Below, in pieces: positions 22,032-33,723 of a DNA stretch of 64,000 nucleotides. Under the pieces are notes generated by a model. It was not told where the DNA came from and searched no databases. It saw only the letters and a list, made by a program, of their open reading frames with translations. The translations under genes and the position numbers were made by a program. Where the stretch lies: contig NC_065543.1 of assembly GCF_932294415.1 (NCBI RefSeq), positions 47,641,777 to 47,705,776 on the forward strand, written 5' to 3'. The first letter of the stretch is position 1. Each line of letters opens with the position of its first letter. This DNA is from Quercus robur (Eukaryota > Streptophyta > Magnoliopsida > Fagales > Fagaceae).

Positions 22032-24819
22032 ATGGCGCCGGCAAAACAGGTAACGAGTTTTGGTTTCTTTTTCTTTTTTTTTTTCTTCTTTTTGTTATGA
22101 TGAATTCCTTCTAGTTCTGAATTTCTTGTATTTTGTTACTATTCTTATTTGGAACCTGTTTGTTTACCATTCTTGTATTCCTTCTAGTTCTGAATTTCTT
22201 GTATTTCTTGTATTTTTTTTTTTGATGAATTCCTTCTAGTTCTGAATTTCTTGTACGTATTTTGTTACTGTTCTTATTTGGAACCTGTTTGTTTACCATT
22301 CTTCCATATTGAACAAATTAAGGTAAGTAAAGCAAGAAACTGGAATTAATTTGAATTTTGAACTACCTAGATATTTTCCTTCCCACACAAAAGAAAAGAA
22401 AAAAAAAGAAAAGAAACCACAATTCTCTGATTCTTTAATTTCTCAATTTATATGAATACTAGAATCTAGAATCAAAAAACACATACATTAAATGTTTGTT
22501 ACGTATTTATGTTAGTCATCATACTTTTAATAATTCTTCTATATTGAATTGGTATCAATTTGCCTACTTCATTTTCTTGTAGTATGTACTATTTATATTG
22601 AAGTGATCTTATTATTTTTAGTCGGCGGATTTGGATTTGAAAGAACATTATTATCAATATACAGTATATACCTACCTCTTGTTCAGCCCCTTGTTCAGAT
22701 TTATTAATAGGAATATGCAATTGAGTGGAAATTAGTAAATTGCTATTTGATTACCTTGCAATTGATTTCACCGAGGGAAGGCAAAAAAATTCTTAAAAAT
22801 CTCACCCTGATAAATATGTCATATACTATATAGTCACAAATCTATAGCCACAATCTGCTTGTTAGTTATTACACGTATATAGTCACCTATATGGTCATTA
22901 AATTTGTATCGTATATGATATGACTTATGAGCATTAAATTTTAGTGTAATTGTCAATTTATGTTGTTGCTTTGCTTATAATGTTAGTTCACTTTTTTGCA
23001 CTCAATTTTACCTTTCATATTTCTGTCTCAGCCTTGACTAAACTACCCAAATAAGTTACGTACATTATCATCCATCATTTTCTTATTGTGGTCTATGTTT
23101 AATTTTTGAGAAAAATAAGAGAAAATAGAATGAAGCGCGTTTTGCGCTTCCCAGACGTTTGCGTTTCTGCTTCTTTTTTTTTTTTTTTTTTTTAGCCGAA
23201 AAGTTTGACTTTTCAACCAATTTTCAGCCACATGTGGGTATACTGTTCACGGACCCACAAATTTCACTTTTCAACCACTTTTTCATTAAAAATGGGTCTC
23301 ACGGTACTATTTATACATTTAAAAATTATTTTACTACAGTGTTTTTCAGTTTTCAATTTTCTGACAATTTCAAAAAGCTGTTCATACTATGAACATAGTA
23401 TGAGGGCGGTCGGGTAAGTATGCCCCCATCGTCTAGTGGTTCAGGACATCTCTCTTTCAAGGAGGCAACGGGGATCGGACTTCCCCTGGGGGTAGGGTAC
23501 TACGCAAGGAAGTTGATCATGGATTATCAATATGCCTGGAATTGATTCTTCTTGGGTCGATGCCCGAGCGGTTAATGGGGACGGACTGTAAATTCGTTGG
23601 CAATATGTCTACGCTGGTTCAAATCCAGCTCGGCCCAATAATTCACTGATCCACCATGAAATGAATAACCCATTTGTTGTTCCCCAAAAAGGCCTAATCG
23701 GAATATCCAAACGGACCCTTAATGTGACCTTAAATAAGAATGATTTTCTAAGTTTTCTCTTTCTTTCTTTTTTGTGATTGTGTTATTGTATTTTTTTTTT
23801 TTTTGTAAATATAGGGTAGGAAATAAAACTAGAAATTATTTTAGTTCTTAGGTGAAGGTTATTAATGTTTTGGTCTTTTTCTATATCAAATATTTTTGTA
23901 AATTTCCATCAAAAAATATATATATTTTTATAGATGATAAAAGTTAAATTGTTGTAAATATTTTTTATTTGGTATATGTGCTTTAACAGAATTTCGACGA
24001 GTGGGTAGAATCACAAGAGGATAAGGACATATGGGAGTATGACTCGAAGAAGAGGAATATTGTAGGCATGGGGCCATGTTTGTGCAACTGTTTACTCACA
24101 TCACTAATCACCTCAATTACTTAAACGGTAGAAATGAGTTCAACGGTTGGTTGAAGAAGAGCATGCATATTAAAACAATGACAGAGGGAAAAAGAAAATG
24201 GTTAGAGGTGATATTTGATGGTCCAATCAATCAGGTTAAAGGGAATGATGAAGGGGATGCTAGAATTGCAAAGGGAATTCGTACTGACATTTTAAGTCTT
24301 CATGAACTGGTGAATAAAGTCACACAGAAACGGAAATCGAATTTTGTTAAACCAGAGGTGCTAATACTGTTCTGTAAGAGCTTGTACGAAGCAAAAGGAG
24401 GCATGTCCTTGTTACAGGTTAAGAAGATTGCTTTCTACAACTACTCCCATCCCATTTTCTTTGACAAGGAAAGAAGGTGCAAATTTATTTACGAGGTATG
24501 GGAAATTCAAAAAAGGAATACCGCTGCTTTCCAAAATTTGGTAAGTTTAGATAAATCACCGGTAGAGATGACTGGTTGGATTAAAAAGGTCCCCTTGAAT
24601 CAATCTATTTCTGAAGATGATACTAAACAATCACCTCTAAGGCAAGTGCTTTACGGACCTAGGAATTCTCAACAAAATCAGCAGCAGCAGCAGCAACAGT
24701 CACTTAAAATCCAGGGGCGATATAACCATCCTTATTCTGTTCCGGCGTATCCGAGAAACGTTTGTGAACATGGGAGAGATATTACTACAAAAACCTGGTC
24801 GGGAAAAGTACACGCGTAG
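22032..24819 (+). CDS. Unrecognised protein gene, probably frameshifted
   Basis: Proposed structure: a 5' leader exon; a short coding exon 22032-22049 (MAPAKQ, donor CAG|GTAACG); and a large exon from 24000 after acceptor TTTAACAG, reading NFDEWVESQEDKDIWEYDSK. That frame stops near 24122. The long frame that continues (24076-24819, 247 codons from ATG) is offset by one base, so an indel near 24065-24075 (GGGGCC) is likely; the alternative is initiation at 24076. The long frame contains a basic-acidic region with FNGWLKKSMHIKTMTEGKRK, a globular middle, and a Gln run near residue 200. I recognise no domain. Its C-terminal end runs into the start of the kelch segment (about 24825). Pseudogene or lineage-specific gene; uncertain. 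Confidence 0.45.
22083..22300 (+). repeat. Local tandem duplication in the intron
   Basis: GAATTCCTTCTAGTTCTGAA followed by TTTCTTGTA occurs at about 22102 and 22228, with a partial third copy at 22178. TGTTACT(A/G)TTCTTATTTG and GGAACCTGTTTGTTTACC occur in both full units. The unit is about 126 bp. Confidence 0.8.
23422..23494 (+). pseudogene. trnE-UUC: Plastid-derived tRNA-Glu(UUC), decayed
   Basis: This 73-nt copy keeps the anticodon TTC and acceptor stem. It differs from the plastid gene I know in the D-to-T region: AACGG for AGCGG, and ATCGGAC for ATTCGAC. The second change breaks the invariant TTC of the T loop and pol III box B, so it is unlikely to yield a working tRNA. Confidence 0.8.
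23554..23637 (+). tRNA. trnY-GUA: Plastid-derived tRNA-Tyr(GUA) copy
   Basis: This 84-nt copy has a long variable arm, the GTA anticodon in ACTGTAAAT and an intact T-arm (GGTTCAAATCC). It matches the plastid trnY as I know it. It has no nuclear CCA or pol III terminator context, and as a plastid-type tRNA in the nucleus it is probably not functional. Confidence 0.8.
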
Positions 24820-24920
24820 AAAAAAAGTACACGTGTTTCTCAAAAAAAGAAAAAAAAGAAAAGAAAAGAAAGGTAGAAACGGCGGTGGGTTAGGGTATTT
24901 ATCCACCGCCTCCCTCCTAG

Positions 24921-24928
24921 TATATAAA
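24921..24928 (+). promoter_or_regulatory. TATA box of kelch gene copy 1
   Basis: TATATAAA lies in a block conserved in all three copies (GGTGGGTTAGGGTATTT, then CACC(G/A)CCTCCCTCCTA, then the TATA box). The equivalents are 36319-36325 and 53301-53307. A CT-rich leader follows, with a donor (ACAA|GTAAGC) at about 25095. Confidence 0.7.
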
Positions 24929-25395
24929 CAAGCAAAACCACAAACAAGCAATACGCACTCTGCTCTCTGCTTTCTCTCTCTCTCTTTCATAGTCGTCCAT
25001 TTGTTTTGCTTGCGTTGCTCCGTTTCTATCCGATCCTCTCTTCGCGCTTGGGTTGCTCCGTTTCTATCCGATCCTCTCTTCGCAAAGCAAATTACAAGTA
25101 AGCTCTCTCTCTCTCTCTCTCTCTTGATTCGATTTTCTGTAATTTAGAGGTATTGATTTTGCTTAGATTAGTTTAGATTGAATTCCATGTTACATTTGTT
25201 AATTTCGTATATATGGAATTCTTTGATTCTTTGCTTAGATTAGTTTAGATTGAATTCCATGTTCTTTGATTCTTTGTCTTTTAAGGCTCTGATTATTTGG
25301 TGGTTGTTAGTTTATGTCATGGTTAGGGTTAGGGTTAGGGTTACGGTTCTGACTTATATTCTGAGAGATTTGTTTTGTTTTATCCAGAGTTGGCC

Positions 25396-26728
25396 ATGTC
25401 GAATTTCGGATTTTCAACACCGAAATCATCGTCCTCTTCGTCTGCATCTTCGTCGTCTCCACCTTCTTCATCTACATTCTCACTACCATTGAGTGATGAA
25501 GATTCTCTTCCGTACCAGAAATTTGCTTGTATTCTCGTACGAGGTTCTCGTATGGTTTTGGAGTGGTATGTCTTTAACATCTCCGACGATGTTGAGCACA
25601 ATCAGGCTCCTCCTCCCCCTGGTCCTAGTCCATTTCTACAAGCAGTATTTCATCCAAACTCCCACGAGCAGCCGCATATCAAACCCGCAGTGATTGTACC
25701 TCCAGGAATGAAGTGTTCCGTTTTAGGATCCAACAACACTTTATACCATATAGCTGGCCGCAGTTTTTGTGCTTCTGGACGCGACGATTTAGTGTCTCGC
25801 TTTGACCTTACCAATACCAAAAAATCTAGGCAAGAGTTTCTTCCTCCAATGCCTAATGGCATTTTGTCATCACATGCCCTCTTTCTTGGCAATAAGCTTT
25901 ATTGCCTAGGTGGTTATGAAGAAAACAAACCTTGGGCCATGGCTTACGACTTGAGTCTTGATAGATGGGACTCTTTAGTGGATCCTCCTGACCGTCCCAA
26001 AAATATTGATAATAGTTTTTCAGTGGCTTTAGAGGTCCCAACCCCAACTATTGTGGTGGGTTCAACTTTGCAGCCTTCTCCTCTCCAAATCTATGATGTG
26101 CATACCAAGTGTTGGAGACGACATGAGTTTATAAACAAGGATGGCTTTTATCTTTTCCCTCGGGGACAACCTGTGGCTGTTGATAGCAAGTTTTATTGGT
26201 ATGAATTCAACTATCAATGCCTAGCTGCATTTGATGTGGTCACAAACGAGTGGTCATTGGCCTATGTCCCTATACATGACAGTCATGAATGTCTATTGGA
26301 TGGAGAGATCGATTCACCTCCGCGCTTGGCTCATCTAGCTGGTGATGATTTTTGCTTGTTTTGGGGATCCCCCTGCCAGCATTACGAACCTGGTGCCCCT
26401 CTTGACAGGGTCACATCTCGCCTTCACTGCCTGAAGTTTCGTATTTCCAAAGTTCACCCAAAGCAAGGATCAACTTTTCGCTTGGATGCCTCTATCCTGT
26501 CATGCCAATCCTACGTTGTGCCTGACGTAAAGCTCTTTTTTGATGGCTTCGTGGGGTAAGTATGCATCTCTTTCTCTATTTATGACTCTTCCTTTTCTGT
26601 AATTTATATGCCTCCGCCACTCTAATTTTATATATTTGTTATTTTTTATGGTTGTCATGCTAATTGAAGAGTGTTGATACTGCAGGGACGGTCATTTGGA
26701 TTTGGGATACAACTGCTTGGAAGTTTGA
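25396..26728 (+). CDS. Kelch-repeat protein, two coding exons, intact (copy 1)
   Basis: Exons are 25396-26555 and 26686-26728 (donor GTGGG|GTAAGT, acceptor CTGCAG), giving 400 aa. A non-coding leader exon and intron precede, with acceptor TTATCCAG just before GTTGGCCATG. The protein has a Ser/Pro-rich N-terminus (residues 1-45). Beta-propeller-like repeats follow, including a typical kelch unit LYCLGGY (168-174) with W191 in LDRWDSL, and a second, VDSKFYWYEF (262-271) followed by a further Trp in TNEWSL. No F-box, BTB or other N-terminal partner domain is visible. It resembles plant kelch proteins of unknown substrate; such propellers bind proteins. Two damaged copies (37675-38983, 53598-54934) lie downstream, so this is the only copy with an unbroken frame. 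Confidence 0.85.
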
Positions 26729-28380
26729 CAACATGAGTGGTATTTTTGTGTTTACCTTTTTTTCATTTTCCCCTTTTGATTCTATGGAACAAGATATTAG
26801 TGCTGTAATCCTTTATTTTTTTTGGTTAATTAGTGAAGTAATCCTTTTGTAACCTCCTTTTATTCTTTTGATAGAATATAGTTGCATTGAGTATTGTGGG
26901 TATGCATACTTTTCTTTACTACCTGCTCTTTTCTAAATTCATGAATTTGTTGTTGTTGGTGGAAGGGGAGGGTGTGGATTGAGGAGGATTATCTCAGAAT
27001 TTTTTATTTAAGTGTTGCTACAGTGGTTAATAAATATTCTCAGACAAGGTAACTTTTCTAGATGGTCTATTGTGTACTATGTTTGTACTGTAATGAACTG
27101 TAACTATGGTAAATGGACAATTCTAAATATCTAGAATAAATGCTGCGATGTAGGTGTAAACATTCTACTTGATTAATACTAATGTGAGGTAGATATATTC
27201 TTCATTTAATTGGATTACCCGGTTGCCCTGGATTACCTGGTTGCCTGTAGGTTTTATTGGATAGAGGCGAGTGCAAAGTTCTATTCTTTAGAAAGGTTCC
27301 CTACATTGTAATAATAAAAAATAAAAAAACATGAATTTTTATGTGTTAGTGATAGTAGATCATATTCTAAATGAGGAAGTAAACACAAGTCTCTAGCTTA
27401 GAGGGTTCTGCATTTCCGTGGTATGATAAGGGTATATTGGGTGGTATAAATATGTTGTAAACCCTCATTTTCACACAGTGGAGTTCTCAGCCTCTTGCTC
27501 TTGTGGATTGTATTGTATTTTCTCTCTATTTTGTCAAGATTGCTTTAAACGGAAATGTTCAACAGTATGGATGGCCCATTGACAATAACTAGTATGCACT
27601 ATGCAGCCATGAGGCAATGGAGGCAACATGCAGCCACGGGCTGCTGTCTGCTATCTGCATAGACAGCATGCAACCATGACTTGATTCACGCATAGGCAGC
27701 AATTGGGCACTGCCCGTGTTGCCTGTTGGTAGCATGGCCCTCAGTTTAAATAATATTGCAACTTCTTCTCTTCTTTGACCTCAGTTCAAATTATAGGAAC
27801 TCATTTCTCTCCTTTGGAGTGAGTTTATGAGTGAAGAGAAACTACCTAACAATATTGTCATTGTGTTATTATCTCCCTGCGGAGAGATGGAGAGTTAATA
27901 TGGCCTATCAAATTCCTAACCAAAACGGGCATACAAGACATATTTACTATCTAGAAGCTGAACTGATGATCTTAGGTTATTGGCAGAGCAGGTTGTTCCC
28001 ATTTCATAAACTTTGTATGCTCTAAATGGATCATGTCCATTGGTTCTGCATGTCGTTAGTAGAGACTATCATGTACTCATGTACTTTTAAGCCTAAGTTG
28101 TCAATGTTCAATGACAGATTTCACATATGTATGATATAATTACAAATTTACAACTCTCTGGTGAGAATTAGTCAATTTTTGGTTTATTTATTTATTTATT
28201 TATTTTCTAAATGGTAAGTAATTCTCTTACAGAATGACATTAAAACTACTGTTCTGAATTTGAGAGAAAAAAAAAAAGACTATGCCAAAACTGAAACAGA
28301 AAGAGAATCCCCTCTGTAATGCTTTGTCTATGATTTACTTAAAATGAAAATGATTGGATGATGCAGTGCATTTGATGCCC
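26729..28380. other. 3' flank of kelch copy 1, then intergenic
   Basis: 26729 to about 27185 is shared with copies 2 and 3 (conserved ATTTGTTGTT, CTACAGTGGTTAATAAATAT and ATTCTTCATTTAAT). Homology stops abruptly after ATTTAAT at 27204-27210. Beyond that a GCAGCCATG / CAGCATG-rich patch lies at about 27600-27740 and no gene is recognised. Confidence 0.55.
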
Positions 28381-29299
28381 TTAATTCCATTTGAAGCAAA
28401 TGTAACGATTTGCCCAGGTAGTAATGTCATCCCTCGTGTCACTTAACCACGCCGTGTCCCTGTGCAAAATGGGCACTTCAGTTTTAAAATGCAAATAGGC
28501 AAGTCCATTTGCTGTTTCCAGAGCAATCTTCATTCGTTTCTCCCAAGACAGTAAGGAATTTTGAACATGAATTTGATCAAACAAAGTGTCATTACTTATA
28601 TACTCATATACCAGCAAAGGAACCTCTGTTTCGAGACAGAATCCTAATAGTCTTACTATATTTTTGTGAATAATCGTGGTAAGAAGACTTATCTCGTTAA
28701 TGAACTCTGCCACCTGGCTTTGGTCACAAAATTTCGATTTCTTAATTGCCACAATCTGGTTGTTCTGCAATATACCTTTGTAAACAACTCCAAACCCTCC
28801 TTGACCAATTACTCGAGTTGGATGGTAGTTGTTTGTAGCCTTCTTGAGATCTTCCGCAGTGAATGTTTTGGCATTCTTAACAGAACCCAATAGCAATCCG
28901 CCATTTCTTTCGAAGAACTTCTGTTTAAGTTTGATGAACTTTCTTTTCTTCAATCCCCAAAAAGCCAAAGAGCCTCCCACAAGCAATACAAGAAGCCCAA
29001 CACAGATTGCTGCACACATTCAAACATGCAAGACGAGCCTGAGAAGATATTAAATATAGGAATATAACAAAACTAGACTACATCACTTATAAAACAAAGT
29101 TCCACTGTGTAAGTTGTGACTTGTTAGAGAACTATATATTTAACATATTTATCATATGAAGATGATTCATAAAGATGATTTGAATTATAACATAGTAAGT
29201 GATTGTCGACTAGGCATTCACATCCGGTTATGCAAAATACATTTAAATGCAATTTATTTTTTTGGTAATCAACCCATGAAAAATAATTGCATTCCTAAG

Positions 29300-29690
29300 A
29301 CTACGTGTGCGTTTTGAGTCCGGCTGATGCGTTTGCGTTTTTCTGTTTTTTTTTTTTTTTGTTTTTGTTTTTTTTTTTTTTTTTTTTTCATGCGTTTTGG
29401 GACAAATTTTACTGTTACGGCTACTGTTTATGCACTATTCATGTTACGGCTACTGTTTATGCACTATTCATAAACAGTAGCAGCAAAGTTTGACTTGTCA
29501 CATAATTTTCAGCCAATCAGTGCACACTGTATACTATTTATGGACCCACAAATTTTACTTTTCACAACTTTTTCATTAAAAATGGATCCCATGGTACTAT
29601 TCACACATTTAAAAATTATTTTGCTACAATGTTTTTCAGTTTTCAGTTTCAATTTTCAGTTTTCAGCTATATCCAAACGGATCCTAAAAT
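29300..29690. repeat. Second copy of the MITE-like repeat
   Basis: Shares ordered blocks with 23130-23400 and ends in ATATCCAAACGGATCCT. It contains an internal 33-bp tandem pair (GTTACGGCTACTGTTTATGC then ACTATTCAT) at about 29415-29472. It lies in an intron of the broken WAK gene. Confidence 0.6.
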
Positions 29691-29744
29691 CCCAATTTGC
29701 TGCATACGGACCTTGGAAAATAATTGCATCCATAGAAAGCCAGC

Positions 29745-29960
29745 AAGCTTTTGTTCAATGGCTTATATAACCTTCTTACGGAGAATAAAGATATTAGACC
29801 AAAAGCCTGAATACTAAAAAGGACAGACTGAATTAAATGAAGTCTACCAGCAAAGCTCAGAACTTTGGAAGTCCATGAAGCAATTCTAGCCGTAATTTTA
29901 TCTGTTGACAGAATAATATCTAACATCTGGTTATGCAACACTATTAAATTTATATATATT
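29745..29960 (-). pseudogene. LINE (L1-type) fragment
   Basis: The minus-strand frame contains KITARIASWTSKVLSFAGRL followed by IQSVLFSIQ, the conserved segment downstream of the reverse transcriptase core in plant L1 ORF2. The piece is about 70 codons, ends in unrelated sequence on both sides, and has no A-tail. It is a relic inside the WAK pseudogene. Confidence 0.8.
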
Positions 29961-30114
29961 ACTACATTATGATCTACACTTACATAGTGCAAGTCTAATA
30001 GTCTTGGTTCTGGATTGACTGACGGTACATCCCGTCCTATTCTTCATCCCATCTCCTTCGAATCCCTTGGGACAAGCACATTTGAAACCTCCTAAAATGT
30101 TTTGACAAATTTTC

Positions 30115-30315
30115 TTGCAGGGGTTCAGAGATAACACTCATTTATATCTGCACATATTGCAAATACAACATATCAGAATGTATCAATACTGTTGATGCAA
30201 CACATGACAAAATCTCTTGCAGGGGTTCAGAGATAAACACTCATTTATATCTGCACATATTGCAAATACAACATATCAGAATGTATCAATATTGTTGATG
30301 CAACACAATAAAATC
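30115..30315. repeat. Tandem duplication of about 95 bp covering the start of the WAK EGF exon
   Basis: TTGCAGGGGTTCAGAGATAA followed by CACTCATTTATATCTGCAC, CAAATACAACATATCAGAAT and GTTGATGCAACACA occurs twice (starting about 30116 and 30218). The second copy keeps the ancestral TAAAC where the first lost one A. The duplication therefore preserves the undamaged EGF start beside the frameshifted one. Confidence 0.85.
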
Positions 30316-31116
30316 TCAACACAATTGGACTAAGGAAAAATTACAACATTAGAATGTATGAATGTGCTGCACCTATCACCTTGTTATGAGCCTACTTAGG
30401 GGTAATTTGATTGCTGCACAAGACAGAATGAAATTACAAGCTGATAAGCACAAACAATAAAGGCATTTTGAGGAGGGAGACTGGGTTTTCTTGAGGCCAC
30501 TACCCTTCAAACAGAAATCCCTTAGACTAAAGCAAATTGGCTAGCTAGCACCTAAGTTCTTTGGCCCTTTCAAGGTGTTACAGAAGATTGCAATAGTATC
30601 ATATAAGCTGGAGTTACCCCTAGAATCTGGCATACATCCAGTTTTCCATGTTTCCAATTCCCACTCTACCACCAGTGGATAATTAAGGCCACCTTTCACC
30701 TGCTCCCAAAGCAATGATGCAGCAAAAAGGACAGTCCAGCTGAGGAGAAAACCAGCAACTGAAGTTCTAGTCCATTGGGATAGTTCATCACTAGATGATG
30801 CTACTTGGGAGCTGTTACCCAAGCTGCAACAACAGTATCCAAATTTGACTAAAACTCCTCATTAACCACACATAACTCCTAACATTTAATTTGCCAACTT
30901 ACCATTTAAATAATTTCTTAAAATATCATTTTAATATAAAATGCTACAACATATTTTTTTTCCTTACAACCTAAAACAAATGCAATCTTAATGACTTGGC
31001 CAAAAAAAAAAAAATTTACAATCTTAACTAGCAAACATCGACCACTAACTTGTAATATTAATTGATATGCAAATAAATTCAAGCACAGTAAAGGCGTAAA
31101 ATAAAGAAAAACCAAA

Positions 31117-31153
<37 letters not shown>

Positions 31154-31360
31154 CCTTGGCAACCATGAAAAATGAATGGATTTCCTTGAAAGCCTTTGCA
31201 GAGATATCCCGGGCCATTGTTAGAATTGTGACACTCACTATGCTCTGCCTTACAAGCATAGTTAGTCAAATTTTTTTGGGCTTCCAGACAAGTCTTTTTT
31301 CCCACTGCCCAATCAAGGACAGTGGGAACAGTCTCAGAATTGTGCAAACTTGGAAGATGT

Positions 31361-33720
31361 AATGTTGAAAATATGACTTATTAGCAAAGATTAAATGTTG
31401 AAACTTGAATTAAAGGCCACTTCGAAGTGAGAGAAATTCCTCATGAGATTTGATTATTTCGTGGTACTTCTTCAATACATCAGCTCTTTTAATAAAGTAT
31501 GCTCACTCCGAAGTGAGTCAAACTCCTCGTGAATTGTAAATAACAGAGAGAAGGCACGTATGGCTTAGCAAAACCCACCTGTCAATTTGAGCATGAAGTA
31601 GACTTCTACACATACCAAGTGCCTGTAGTTTGAAATGCAATGACTTGGCAATTAAGCAAGCCAATTTGTAAAAGACACGTGTTTTTTTTTTTTTTTTTTT
31701 TTTTTTGAAATGTAAGACACGTATTATTGCATTGTAATGTCTTAAGGCCATCTGCTAGAGCAATAGACTAACATTTGTTAAGTCATTCGTGCATTATGGC
31801 CACACGTGTAAGGCCATTGACAATTGTTAAGCCATGCAGCCATGGTTGTAGCTTTACAAATCACTTCGATTTTGAAACGAAAACAGCCTTACTCTTCTTC
31901 TCTTTTTTTTCCTTTTTTCATGTTAAAAAAAGAAGAAACACTTTCTTCGAAATGAATGCTTCACTTCGAAATGAAAAGTGGCTTGGAACCTAAAAGAAAA
32001 AGAGAAAGAAAAAAAAAAAAATCTCCGCCTTGAAATAGAGGATGCCTCACTTCGAAATAAGTTGAACTCTTCATGATTTGTAAATTGCTTATCAAGTAAA
32101 ATGGCACACCCAGCGCGAACAGTGATTAGTCTCTGGTTGAAAGTCTTGAAGATACACTGTGCAAGAGCAAAAAAACACAAATTGGTTATCAAATAAAAAA
32201 ATCAATTCACGATATGATTCACATTTTGACAATTAGGATATCAAGCACTTGTGTTTGTGTGTAACATAAACACCAAGATCTTTAGCTTTTGTCAAGGCAA
32301 ATACGTGAACGAGCCACGTTCAAGTTTAACACTTCTATTTTTTGATGCGACATTTATGTTTAACACTTGGTTACTTGTTTGTCATGTTACTTCTTTAATT
32401 AATGAAAGTTAAAGTCATACAATGACTAACAAAGATTTGGGAAATTATTGTGTACTTCCGGAGTACCTAATAATTTTCCCAAAGATTTATACATTAGCTC
32501 AATTTCGAGGTAAATTTTGGAAGAAATATATTTTGAATGACCACATATCAAGGTTAAACATTGAACACAGGCTAATAAGTAACACATATAAGCCGCTCTT
32601 GTTATAATCGATTACTTCGATTTAAAAGATTTTTCAATGTGACCAGGTCAAATTAATATTTCTACCCCTTATCCCTATTCAATTCCTACTGGAAGATGCA
32701 TTATCAAATCCGAATTCAATTAGTTTATGCAAGTAATACTAGTTCTAGGTCTATGAGAGAGAGAGACATATGTGGTCGGCCATTCCTTCGTCTCCTTGGA
32801 ATGCATGGCAATTTTCATTATTGCCACACCAAAATGTCTCATCTTGACTGGGATTATCATAACTAGTTTCTTTGTTCTGATCAATTTCACCTTCACCACT
32901 CTGAGAAAAAATAACAAAAGTAACATCAACAACATTACATAACACAATCCTATATGTCAAAAACAACCAGAATACTACCTTTTCAACCAAAATTTAAGAG
33001 GGATGAAATAGAATATCTTTTTTCTTAGGTGTCTATATATGGTATGTGTGTATATAAGGGAACGGGAGAGAGGATTTGCAAGAAATTAAAGGGATGACAT
33101 AAATGTGAAGGGGGAAGGGGATTGCTTGGAAAATATAGGGGAAATGAGGAAATAGGAGGCTAGCAAAAGTGTAGCATGTTACACTTGAGCTAGCTGCCCA
33201 AGGCAAGGGGTGGCTAGCTACACTTTTGCTTTCCTCCCATTTTTGCCACCACATTAGCTTATTTTGTCTCTTTCTGATTTTTGGCTTGATTTTTGTGCAA
33301 ATGTTTAGAGGCCTTTTCGAGCTTCGTTTTCTTTAAACTTTATATACTCAGAAAGTTTTGAATGTTATTTGATTAAATCTATATGCATAATAATATTTGA
33401 ATTAAATAATTAACCACTAAAATAAAGTCAAGAATTCAACTTTGAGTAATTTATAGAGTAAATAAAAATTCTACTTACTTTTCCAAAAAGAAAAAAAAAA
33501 AATTATTTGAACCCTAAGCCAACCCCTGGGTTTTTATTTGTATTTGTCACCAAAAAAAAAAAAAACACAATGGCTTCCTATTGCTTTTTTTTTTTTTAAT
33601 CTTGGCTTCCTAATCCTAATAGGCAAAGACTTCTAATAAAAAAATTAAAAAAAAAAGGGCAAATGAAAGGAAAGTTTGAACGGTCAAGATTGCACAGCAT
33701 GGTTATTAATTATTAATCTT
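31361..33720. other. Intergenic, small repeats, no gene recognised
   Basis: The motif CACTTCGAA(G/A)TGAG or close variants, with 'aactcctcatga' nearby, recurs at about 31420, 31508, 31960 and 32048, in both orientations. T- and A-runs lie at 31682-31706 and 33490-33560. Open frames here (for example 32720-33254) show no recognisable domain. Confidence 0.45.
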
Positions 33721-33723
33721 ATA

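Larger units (their letters stand above)
23421..23702. other. Nuclear insert of plastid DNA (NUPT): trnE-trnY region
   Basis: A contiguous stretch matches the order and spacer of the plastid trnE(UUC)-trnY(GUA)-trnD cluster, from the first base of trnE through trnY and into the trnY-trnD spacer (about 23638-23702). The nuclear context (flanking MITE, introns) shows it is a transferred fragment rather than plastid sequence. Confidence 0.85.
23120..23730. mobile_element. MITE-like repeat interrupted by plastid DNA
   Basis: The left part (about 23130-23400) shares with 29300-29690 the ordered phrases GCGTTTGCG, a T-run, AAGTTTGACTT, TTTTCAGCCA, GGACCCACAAATTT, TTTTTCATTAAAAATGG, ACATTTAAAAATTATTTT and TGTTTTTCAGTTTTC. 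The repeat's right terminus (ATATCCAAACGGACCCT) appears only after the plastid segment, at about 23703-23720. The plastid piece therefore sits inside the repeat. Confidence 0.6.
28381..31360 (-). pseudogene. Wall-associated receptor kinase (WAK-like), truncated and disrupted
   Basis: Three pieces lie in transcription order on the minus strand. (1) 31347-31155: extracellular VPTVLDWAVG followed by Cys-rich EGF-type sequence, donor CCAAG|GTAATA. (2) About 30156-29985: EGF-like segment DINEC...NPCKKICQNILGGFKC, with a 1-nt deletion (TGTTATC for TGTTTATC) breaking the frame, plus a partial tandem duplicate. (3) About 29010-28450: transmembrane helix, basic KKRK, then a kinase N-lobe with P-loop IGQGGFGVV (71-79), AIKK (K93), E109 and HRD (186-188). 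After HRD the frame turns to unrelated sequence, so catalytic and activation loops are lost. The intron between 2 and 3 holds a LINE fragment and a MITE. WAKs sense wall pectins at the plasma membrane; this copy cannot be active. Confidence 0.85.

Noticed and set aside
25321..25345. GGTTAGGGTTAGGGTTAGGG-like tract resembling telomere repeat
   Set aside because: Only three to four TTAGGG units, not the plant TTTAGGG repeat, and the equivalent positions in copy 2 are already diverged. It is ordinary intron sequence.
30541..30822. 93-codon minus-strand frame, possibly protein-coding
   Set aside because: It lies between WAK pieces and has a phrase (PLVVEWELE) reminiscent of WAK ectodomains, but the rest fits no family and splice sites are unclear.
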